This document shows, piece by piece, positions 1 to 6,264 of a stretch of DNA of 11,039 nt. The notes below the pieces were generated by a model that searched no databases, had not been told where the DNA came from, and saw only the letters and a program-made list of their open reading frames with translations. A program made the position numbers and the translations under genes. Numbering within the stretch: the stretch's first letter is position 1; every line of letters begins with the position of its first letter. This stretch comes from JAYSSF01 sp043720715. GTDB taxonomy: Bacteria > Patescibacteriota > Gracilibacteria > Absconditabacterales > Absconditicoccaceae. Where the stretch lies: NCBI GenBank assembly GCA_043720715.1, contig JAYSSF010000102.1:1-11039 (forward strand), given 5' to 3'.

Positions 1-2
1 GA

Positions 3-68
3 AGATATTTAAAAGATGATGATTACCTTTGCAGACAATTATTAGATCTTATTAGGAAACATTATTAG
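3..68 (+). CDS. 3' end of an unidentified gene (partial)
   Basis: An open frame enters from the left edge and ends at TAG 66-68, giving 21 residues that end RYLKDDDYLC...DLIRKHY. The composition (charged, with a Leu/Ile-rich helix) looks like a protein C-terminus. It lies 18 bases before the next start codon and in the same frame, so the two could belong to one operon or be a single gene broken by TAG. Too little is present to name a family. A second frame here is also open for about 17 codons when TGA is read as Gly, so the choice of frame is uncertain. Confidence 0.35.
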   Translation, partial: RYLKDDDYLCRQLLDLIRKHY

Positions 69-86
69 TATTTATTTAAATCTTCT

Positions 87-242
87 ATGCTAGAGCCTAA
101 AGAATTATACGATCTTTTTGATAATATCGATTCTATAAGAAAAGAGATGAAACATAGTTGGCATTATCGAGAATTAACGAAGGAACAGCTCGCTCTGTTA
201 AATAAAATAGAAGAATTGTGAACCTCATCAATAGCGGCTTAA
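87..242 (+). CDS. Small hypothetical protein, 51 aa
   Basis: ATG 87 to TAA 240-242 encodes 51 residues beginning MLEPKELYDLFDNI and ending GTSSIAA; one TGA is read as Gly near the C-terminus. The protein is acidic and amphipathic, probably two helices, with a W-H-Y segment in the middle and a CGA codon (Arg, or Trp under the proposed code) after HY. No signal peptide or membrane segment is visible. The stop is only 7 bases before the lgt start, so the two are probably cotranscribed. No family is recognised, and the short length means a chance ORF cannot be excluded. The tight spacing to lgt is the main support. Confidence 0.5.
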
Positions 243-249
243 TAATAAA

Positions 250-1110
250 ATGCTCCAACTCTGACCCCTCACGATCCATCGATATGGACTCATGTATTTG
301 TTTGGCATCTTGATAGGGTGGGGGATTTTGTGGTGGTTGGGTCGTCAAATATGGTTTCAGTCACTCGTATGACCTAAAGTCACAGATATTCTCCAATACC
401 AACTTGATGATCTTATCACATGGATTGTATTGGGTATCATCATCGGAGGGAGGCTTGGTCATGTGCTCATCTATGATCCAAGTTACTATCTTGCTCATCC
501 CCTCGAGATCGTCCAAGTACGAAAGGGCGGTATGTCATTTGTCTGATGATTTATCGGAGTCTGACTCAGTGTATGGTATCGAGTGCGTCGTGCCAAGCTA
601 ACAGTGAGAGAGTTCTTTATCTTGACTGATTTGGTAGTGTTGGTATTGCCGATCGGTATCGCACTCTGACGCTGGGGCAATGCCATCAATCAAGAGCTCG
701 TAGGTAAAGTCTACACAGAAGATCAATCTGGATTCTTCACTACGCTCAGAATGACACAGCTATATCTTGTAAGGGTCTATGACTCAGTCGATACACAACT
801 CAGGCGAAATACCAATCTCCTCGAATGACTAGGGGAGTGAGTATTGTGATTCGTTATCACAGTCATCCTGGCAAGGATCCAGCAAATTCGTAAACTCTGG
901 TCTCCATGACTCATCACTGGTGGATTTATGATATTCTATGGCATTGTCAGGATCATCCTCGAGAATCTAAGAGACAATCCATTGACTGAATCCATCATAA
1001 TTATGAGTCAGATGATCAATAAGACACAAGCCTGGATGGTAGGGTTTATTCTTGTGGGAATAATTGTAATTATGAGATGAAAAAATCTCTTGAAAAATAG
1101 ATCATCTTAG
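250..1110 (+). CDS. lgt: Prolipoprotein diacylglyceryl transferase Lgt
   Basis: Inner-membrane enzyme of lipoprotein maturation; it transfers diacylglycerol from phosphatidylglycerol to the lipobox Cys of prolipoproteins. The 286-residue product (usual family length) has about seven hydrophobic segments. Family landmarks appear in order: IH[CGA]YGLMY (residues 9-16; E. coli has HWYGLMY), GGRLG (66-70), V[CGA]KGGMSF then GGFIG (90-103), the Lgt signature GRWGNAINQELVG (140-152), and a late Y-G-x-V-R-x-I-x-E helix (230-238). Eleven TGA codons are read as Gly, including both Gly of the GGFIG segment and the Gly of GRWGN. Four CGA codons occur; two (280-282 and 520-522) align with conserved Trp. 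The residue matching E. coli His103 (MSFHGG) is Val98, an unusual loss. TAG 232-234 lies upstream in frame, and ATG 250 is the first start after it. The family call is secure. Confidence 0.95.
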
Positions 1111-1118
1111 GGTATATA
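1090..1118 (+). promoter_or_regulatory. Candidate sigma70-type promoter of the toxin-antitoxin pair
   Basis: TTGAAA (1090-1095), a 17-base spacer and TATATA (1113-1118; TATAGT at 1117-1122 is an alternative) lie 28 bases before the antitoxin ATG. The -35 half overlaps the last codons of lgt. The match is good but AT-rich sequence gives chance hits, so this is an inference. Confidence 0.4.
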
Positions 1119-1146
1119 TAGTTAGCTTATCTATCATTCAACTATC

Positions 1147-1365
1147 ATGTTAGAAAATATCACATACAATCCAAATATTGCTGGTGGTAAACCCATCTTT
1201 GTCGGCACAAGAATTACAGTTTCAATGGTGCTTGACTATCTCGCTCAGTGAGTCTCGGTCTCAGCATTACTTGAGCAATTTCCATCTCTCAAAGAAAAAC
1301 ATATTCAAGAAGCGATCAAACTTTCGTCTTTACTTGTTAACAATGAGCAAGTATTATATGCTTAA
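1147..1365 (+). CDS. DUF433-family antitoxin
   Basis: A 72-residue protein with the DUF433 pattern: an N-terminal N-P-x-I-x-G-G-K-P (residues 8-16), then GTR (20-22) in the GTRITV strand, a helix Y-L-A-Q-G (31-35, the Gly encoded by TGA), and the SALLEQFPSLKEKHI segment matching the family's S-x-x-x-L-x-x-x-(Y/F)-P-x-L helix-turn-helix-like region. DUF433 proteins are small DNA-binding proteins usually found beside PIN-like toxins, where they act as antitoxin and repressor. Here the stop codon overlaps the start of the DUF5615 gene by 8 bases, the classic paired arrangement and a sign of translational coupling. A candidate promoter lies just upstream. The family is clear; the antitoxin role is inferred from the pairing. 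Confidence 0.87.
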
Positions 1366-1723
1366 AATCATCTGTGATGAAAATATACCAGTATTTGTAA
1401 CTCAGAAATTAGTATCACTTGGGTACGATGCTCAACATTTTGCATCGATTCATCCATGATATGATGATTATCAGTTAGCTTGATATTGTCATACCCATCA
1501 AGCAATCCTTATTACTCAAGACAAAGATTTTGGTATCATGGTGTATTTTGACAAGATTTCCATCTTACCTCAGTCAATACTGTTTTGCAGAGTAGAGCTA
1601 TTTAGTGAGCGAGAAGTGGTACTCGCTTATTTGATTAAAATCATATCCTCCGGACAAGAACTTAAATATAAATTTCTCACTATTACATCTAAATGAGTCA
1701 AGATTCGTAGTTATAAAATATAA
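1358..1723 (+). CDS. DUF5615 PIN-like toxin
   Basis: A 121-residue protein with the DUF5615 (PIN-like, Mut7-C related) pattern: an N-terminal strand ending in DEN (residues 7-9), LGYDAQH (21-27), a conserved acidic pair in GYDDYQLA (34-41), and the ILITQDKDFG block (50-59) with Asp55 and Asp57 as likely metal ligands. Related PIN-fold proteins are RNases, so RNA cleavage is the expected toxic activity, held in check by the DUF433 partner. Three TGA codons are read as Gly and one CGA lies near residue 85. ATG 1358 sits inside the end of the antitoxin gene. The usual C-terminal strand is followed by a longer helical tail with basic residues. No key acidic residue seems missing, so it is probably active, though this is not shown. 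Confidence 0.87.
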
Positions 1724-1732
1724 ATAAGTAAA

Positions 1733-1761
1733 TTGACTTGAAAAGATATTATTAATATATA
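1733..1761 (+). promoter_or_regulatory. Candidate promoter for the 1814 gene
   Basis: TTGACT (1733-1738), a 17-base spacer and TATATA (1756-1761) lie in the 90-base AT-rich spacer after the toxin gene, 52 bases before the next ATG. The near-consensus -35 and ideal spacing support it, but the site is inferred from pattern alone. Confidence 0.4.
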
Positions 1762-1813
1762 TTATCAAAAAATAAGAGAACTTAATTTAGTATTTTTTTA
1801 GAAATTGGATCAT

Positions 1814-2197
1814 ATGGAAAATAACAAGATCAATTACGTATTTCAATGAGATGAATCTAATAAATTCATAGCAGATAATACTGAATTTAAAGAACAACTT
1901 ACAACTTTTTTCGATTCTATAGGAAATATAGATGGCAATAAAACTAAGGCTGAAAAAATCCAACTGACAATAGATGAATTGAACCAAGAATTAAAGGAGA
2001 TTCAAGAACAAATTAACAACTGAACAGAGTGACTAAAGGTACAAAAAAATACTCTTATGGAGATTTTACAAGCAGTAGATAATGCTCCAAAAGAAATTAT
2101 TTGATATCTTAATACATACTTTACAACAACATCCAAAAAAGGTATTGAGAAAGATGGACCAAATTATGAACTTGCAGGTGAAGATGAAAATATCTAA
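1814..2197 (+). CDS. Hypothetical coiled-coil protein, 127 aa
   Basis: ATG 1814 follows an in-frame TAG (1799-1801) closely, fixing the start (TTG 1805 is the only alternative). The 127-residue product is soluble, acidic and mostly helical: residues 22-60 hold two amphipathic helices, and residues 46-68, rich in Glu/Gln/Ile/Leu with heptad spacing, probably form a short coiled coil. The C-terminal 20 residues look disordered (GPNYELAGEDENI). Four TGA codons are read as Gly. I recognise no family. The gene has its own likely promoter, and its TAA interlocks with the stop of the opposing tatD gene (shared bases 2195-2196). A + strand hairpin plus T-run about 60 bases downstream could end its transcript. 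Confidence 0.75.
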
Positions 2198-3012
2198 TTC
2201 CTTCTATATAATCTCTTCCAATTTTTCTCAACTTGCTGACATAATATATCCAAATCAAGAGCTAGCACTTCGCTAGCTTTTTGGTATGTTTCAGAGATAT
2301 AGTGAGGATAATTACTAGCTCAGCGATGCAACTGTGGGGGGAGATATGGTGCGTCAGTCTCCAATACAATCTGACCTATTGGACATATTATGAGACTATC
2401 TCTAACCTCTCACGCCTTGGGGTAGGTGATGATTCATCAGAATCAGAAGTACACACGATCTCACCGTGTATCCAGTGCTATCTTTATTTCAGCTGATGTA
2501 TAATTTCGACAGTGGAGATTGATGATGATATCTTGGTAGTCTTTGAGTACTTCATAGGTTCACTGTCGATCGGAACGTGAATGGATGATCAGTGGGAGTT
2601 GATATTTCTGGGCAAGCATCGCTTGGCAGTGAGTCGCATACTGCTGCATCTCATGTTGCTCAGGAGTACATGGTCGATACAGATCCGTCCCACACTCACC
2701 GATACCCCAGACATCACGATGAGTTTGGATATCTTGTTCAATTCTGATAATCATCTCGTCAATATCATTTTTATTCATATCATCATCAACAACCTTGCAT
2801 GGATGAATACCTACCGTACAACCGATATGTAATTGTGGAAATAGACTCTTGGATTGCTGAGCAATCTCGATTCCGCGAGCATTATACTCATCGTCTACAC
2901 CAATATTGACAAGTCAGACTCATCCATGATCAGCAAACTGCTGCATGAGTTCTTGCCAAGTAGGGTAGAGCTGGCTATTGTTGAGATGTATGTGCGAGTC
3001 AAAATATTTCAT
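2194..3012 (-). CDS. tatD: TatD-family metal-dependent hydrolase/DNase
   Basis: Two-metal TIM-barrel hydrolase; family members are 3'-5' exonucleases linked to DNA repair and turnover. The 272 residues match the usual length. Metal and catalytic positions are visible: DSHIHL (5-10, His7 and His9), GIHPC (68-72), GECGTDLY (105-112, Glu106), IIHSRSD (142-148, His144), NLHC (165-168, His167) and ETDAPYLPP (218-226, Asp220). The RG...N-P block is at 230-236. Nine TGA codons are read as Gly. Three CGA and one CGG codon occur; the CGA at 2674-2676 falls where relatives have W or R (GLDYHW), and that in NLHC[CGA]N where relatives have Phe. The 3' end overlaps the convergent gene by 4 bases and contains a terminator-like hairpin used on the other strand. 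The start ATG is the only one before the barrel begins. Confidence 0.95.
2260..2282 (+). terminator. Rho-independent terminator inside the opposing tatD gene
   Basis: A perfect 7-bp stem AGCTAGC (2260-2266) / GCTAGCT (2272-2278) with loop ACTTC is followed by a T-run (2278-2282) on the + strand. It lies 62 bases past the stop of the 1814 gene and within the last codons of tatD, where on the minus strand it encodes the ASEVLAL helix. The minus strand lacks a T-run after the stem, so termination should be one-way. Confidence 0.6.
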
Positions 3013-3017
3013 AGCTA

Positions 3018-3047
3018 CTTGTAACCTTTAGCTTGTAACTTTCAACT
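3018..3047. repeat. Short tandem repeat, 14-base period
   Basis: Two copies of a 14-base unit beginning CTTGTAAC (3018-3031 and 3032-3045) lie just upstream of the tatD start. The second copy runs into AACTTTCAACT (3037-3047), an 11-mer found again inside the Rad50-like gene at 8062-8072. On the minus strand this is the tatD leader. Confidence 0.55.
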
Positions 3048-3211
3048 ACTTTTGTATACATAAACAGCCTACTGTGTTGGTGAATTGTTATTAATTCTTC
3101 TATGTTTTTTTCACGGAGCAGACATTAGGTATCCTTGTGATATCTTGAGCTTCGACTTATGATTTTAGGAGTTATTAATTCCTTGTGTTCCACGGCATGG
3201 TGGGTTTTTTG

Positions 3212-3241
3212 TTTGCTTTTTTTGACTCCTATCAGTATAAT
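3212..3241 (+). promoter_or_regulatory. Candidate promoter of the PilB/GspE-type ATPase gene
   Basis: A perfect TATAAT (3236-3241) is preceded 18 bases upstream by TTTGCT (3212-3217). It lies 29 bases before ATG 3271. The -10 is strong and the -35 weak, and the preceding T-rich stretch makes the assignment tentative. Confidence 0.35.
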
Positions 3242-3270
3242 TACAGTGAATAGTATTTCCTCTGATTGTG

Positions 3271-4833
3271 ATGCACAATTTCCCCAAATCAGCTATTGTC
3301 GATGCGAGCTATCTTAACACCGTTAAGCCAGATTTGAACATTGTCAAACTCATCACTCGCGAGCAAGCCACTCAAGGAGAAATCGTACCAATGGCCAACG
3401 AGACTAAGCTGATCCATTGTGTTACAACCAATAATTATCCGACATTTATTGACTCGATTAAGAAGGATTTTGCTCAACAATGATTTGATATTAAGTTATA
3501 TTATACTGATCCTGACTCATTCAAGATTTGTCTTGCTTGGTATGATCGTATTGATGAGATAGAAGAGCTCCAGAGCAAAACTCTCAATCATAGATCGATG
3601 GTCACCTGAGCAGAAGCGGAGAAGCTTCTCGTCGAAACATATAAGAAAAAAGACATATTCAAAGAGCAAGATATGCTCAAAGAGATCATCAGACTTGCGT
3701 TTCAAGCTGGCGCATCAGATCTTCACTGGCAAAGTGAGCATGATGGTTCATATCTCAGGATTCGCCAAGATGGTATCCTCAAGACAGTCCTCAAGCTTGC
3801 CCATGATGAGTATGATCGCTATGTTGGCACAGTCAAGTATCTCTCCGATCTCAAGATCAATGTAGATTTTATGCCACAGGATGGGCGTATGAACTTTGAG
3901 ACTCTGATGACATGAGTACCCAAGCAGATTGACGTCAGAGTATCCACGATGCCAGGTCTCAGAGGAGAAAACATTGTTATGAGATACCTCGACGGAACTA
4001 AAACTATCCTCACACTCGAACAAATATGATTTAGGTCAGACCATCTGGCAGATATTCAACAGTCCTTGGATAAGACGACTGGTATGATTATTGTGACTTG
4101 ACCTACTGGTAGTGGTAAGACGACGACGCTATATACCATGCTTTCGATGCTCAATAATAGTAGCAGAAAGATAATCACACTCGAAGATCCAGTGGAATAC
4201 GAAATCCCTGGTATCCAACAATCCCAAGTAAATATCAAGAAGTGATATACCTTTGAAAAGTGACTCGCAGCCATCCTGAGACAAGATCCCAATGTCATCC
4301 TCGTATGAGAAATCCGTAGTGTCGAAACTGCTGAGATTGCAATCAATGCAGCCCTCACATGACATCTTGTCCTCACAACACTGCATACCAATAGTGCTCT
4401 CGAATCAGTCTCCAGACTTCTCAATATGTGAGTCAAACCACATATGCTTGCTCCAGCTGTCAACTGCATCATCGGTCAACGCCTTGTGCGCACTCTTGCT
4501 GATGACAAAAAAGCAGTGACAATCACTCCTGAGATCCAAGCAGAGCTTGATCGTGAGCTCGGCTCAGTTAAACAATATCAACCACAACTAATACCTTCAA
4601 CTTTAGAACTTTATAAACCTTCAACTGGCGATAGCGGTTATCGTGGTCGTTCATGTATTGCAGAGGTACTCACAGTGGATGATGATGTCGAGTCCATGAT
4701 CTTACGCGGTATCCCTACGCTCGAGATCCTTGAGTCCATCAGACCCAAGTGATATGCCACACTCACCGAAGATGGTTACATCAAAGCACTCGAAGGCAAG
4801 ACCAGTTTGGATGAGTTGAAGAGAGTTTTATAA
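3271..4833 (+). CDS. pilB: Type IV pilus/type II secretion ATPase (PilB/GspE family)
   Basis: Cytoplasmic hexameric ATPase powering pilus extension or secretion. 520 residues: an N-terminal docking-like region (1-135), then the ASDLHW strand with R-x-D-G and PQDGR (about 150-210), Walker A GPTGSGKTTT (277-286, first Gly = TGA), Asp box LEDPVEYEIPG (from 304), Walker B region ILVGEIR (343-349, Gly346 = TGA), and His box TGHLVLTTLHTN (363-374, Gly364 = TGA). The C-terminal GYRGR (456-460) is present, but the tetracysteine zinc motif usual before it in PilB/GspE is absent; a linker rich in Ser/Thr/Pro replaces it. GEIR is followed by SVETA rather than the usual D-x-ETA. Eleven TGA codons, no CGA or CGG. 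GTG 3268 directly before the ATG is a possible alternative start. PilT is less likely because of the long N-terminal region. No other pilus gene is in the window. Confidence 0.92.
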
Positions 4834-4855
4834 AGTTATTTATATCCAATAAATA

Positions 4856-5503
4856 ATGATAGAGAATTATTATAAACAAGAAGAAATATTTTCATGAACA
4901 TACTGAGAAACCAGTACTGTAATTTATGAGTGTTTCAGCAATAATAAAGAAACAGTAATAAAAGAATATTGGTGATTTAATTATGAAGATATAGTTATTT
5001 ATCAAGATATTCAAAATAAAGCCAAAAAAGAAATCGACGGTGTCTACGATGTTAGAAGTGAAAACCTATATCGATATGACGATAAAATTAAAAAAATTAA
5101 CATACAGGTTCTACATTTAGATCAAGAAAACCTCACATCTTGATGTTACAATAAAGACATAAAATGAATAGACTGATGACTAAATAATGCTTTTTTATGA
5201 CAAGAATTTCCAATTATTAGGCTTCCGTATATCGAATGAGATACTTTTACTGACCTAGAGCCTGATGATATGTATCCTTTTGAAGACTATTTTGATAAAT
5301 TATCAAAACTTATTAATTATATTGAGAAAGTATTCGAAGAAAAAACTAAAATACCATCAAATCAATTATTCTCAGATAATATCAAAATTATTTGATTTGA
5401 TAAATGAGTTTTACAAATAGTTATTACTGATGTTGCTTGATATATTGATGCAGTAGTAGAATTGGAAAGAAGATTTATATCACCACATACTGTCCAGCAG
5501 TAA
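4856..5503 (+). CDS. Hypothetical protein, possibly degenerate kinase-like
   Basis: 215 residues, starting 22 bases after the ATPase gene on the same strand, so possibly cotranscribed. The N-terminus IFSGTYGETSTVIYECF (11-27) resembles a protein-kinase glycine-rich loop; VIKEY (34-38) would supply the strand-3 Lys, FPIIRLPYIEGD (118-129) a hinge strand, and IVITDVAGYID (188-198) a DFG-like strand. The usual catalytic HRD/HxDxxxxN loop is not found, so if this is a kinase fold it is a pseudokinase or very divergent. Twelve TGA codons are read as Gly, two of them in the putative glycine loop; one CGA. The gene is much more AT-rich than its neighbours. Its last 29 bases overlap the convergent UPF0173 gene. 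The kinase idea is inference; the reading frame itself is well supported. Confidence 0.78.
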
Positions 5504-6170
5504 GTACCTTAGGTACTGCAAACTTATGGAGCATCACGAGTCTGGCAAACTCGATTGGGTCAGCTTTGATCTGAGGGAAAGTATTAAAGTGGATCGGTAC
5601 GACAGTGGTCGGCATAATCCATCCACATGCAGTCACAGCATCAGCTACTCCCATGGTGTAGTAATCTCATATTGGCAGGAAAGCGACATAAATTGGTCAT
5701 CGCTGTTTGATCAGTTGTAGATCCATAATTAGTCATGTATCACCTGCATGGTAAATCTTTTTGCCATCAATGGTGATGATTACTCCAGCGGGTTGACTAT
5801 AGTATTCACTATTCATTACACGAGCATCATGTTGAGCTGGTGTCATCTTAACTGTACATTGATCGAGGATTACTGATCATCAGATACTAGGTCCATAGGT
5901 AGGATTAGTCATACCTTGAGATTGGAGTCGCGCAATCACTCATCAGGTAGAGATTATGATAGCTTGTGGATAAGCAGCAGCCAGAGCAAGCGTATCACCC
6001 ACATGATCTCCATGCCCATGAGTCAGTACAATAAAATCAATCGGAGTCTTGATTAACTCATCGACGGTAGTATCACACAACCTATTACCAGTCACATATG
6101 GGTCTATCAAAACACGAGTAGAGTCAGACTGGATTTCGATAAAGGCATGTCCATGATAGTAGATTTGCAT
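5475..6170 (-). CDS. UPF0173 metal-dependent hydrolase
   Basis: 231-residue metallo-beta-lactamase-fold protein closely following the UPF0173 (YtkL-like) family: N-terminal YYHGHAFIEI (4-13), LIDPYVTGN (21-29), metal-binding THGHGDHVGD (50-59, with His51, His53, Asp55, His56), His114 in TPAQHD, HAGDTGL (141-147, Asp144) and VPIHFNTFP (191-199, His194). Two Zn-type ions are expected; the physiological substrate of the family is not known to me. Seven TGA codons, including consecutive pairs, are read as Gly; two CGA codons occur at positions that do not discriminate Arg from Trp. It lies downstream of the polyprenyl synthetase on the same strand, separated only by a tandem repeat array. ATG 6170 is chosen because MQIYYHG matches the family's N-terminus; upstream codons come from the repeat. 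Confidence 0.95.
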
Positions 6171-6171
6171 A

Positions 6172-6260
6172 GATAAGGACAAGTAAGAAGGATAAGGACA
6201 AGTAAGAAGGATAAAGACAAGTAAGAAGGATAAGGACAAGTAAGAAGGATAAGGACGAAG
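6172..6260. repeat. 19-bp tandem repeat array, 4 copies plus a partial
   Basis: Four consecutive copies of a 19-base unit (GATAAGGACAAGTAAGAAG at 6172-6190) occupy 6172-6247; the third copy has one change (AAAGAC), and a diverging partial copy follows to 6260. The array fills almost the whole 94-base spacer between the polyprenyl synthetase stop and the UPF0173 start. The unit length is not a multiple of three, so it is not a protein repeat. On the minus strand it is pyrimidine-rich and forms the leader of the hydrolase gene. It is probably copy-number variable by slippage. Confidence 0.95.
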
Positions 6261-6264
6261 AAAA

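Larger units (their letters stand above)
3013..3270. other. Divergent intergenic spacer (tatD / pilB-like)
   Basis: 258 bases without a supportable gene, between two divergent starts. It holds a 14-base-period repeat near tatD (3018-3047), an 11-base direct repeat GTTATTAATTC at 3087-3097 and 3171-3181 (84 bases apart, each followed by a related CACGG-containing stretch), and a weak hairpin CCAC...GTGG near 3191-3204 followed by T-rich sequence on the + strand. A promoter-like site lies at 3212-3241. The direct repeat could be operator sites or remnants of a duplication. No tRNA, 6S, SRP or tmRNA landmark was recognised. Confidence 0.5.

Noticed and set aside
250..1110. Lgt and other genes as pseudogenes full of nonsense mutations
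   Set aside because: The only interruptions are TGA, never TAA or TAG, they occur at conserved Gly positions, and the pattern is the same in every gene.
3182..3206. CCAC...GTGG hairpin followed by T-rich sequence as a + strand terminator
   Set aside because: The stem is only 4 bp with no gene upstream on that strand; kept only as a remark in the spacer entry.
3159..3317. A 52-codon + strand frame starting at ATG 3159 with a hydrophobic signal-like stretch (AWWVFCLLFLTPISI)
   Set aside because: It runs into the start of the ATPase gene in another frame, covers the promoter-like site, and derives its hydrophobicity from T-rich sequence; no support beyond being open.
4056..4472. A 138-codon minus-strand open frame
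   Set aside because: It lies opposite the Walker A, Walker B and His-box region of the PilB/GspE ATPase and is a shadow of that gene.
6172..6260. The 19-bp array as a CRISPR
   Set aside because: Units are directly adjacent with no spacers and there are no cas genes; it is a simple tandem repeat.
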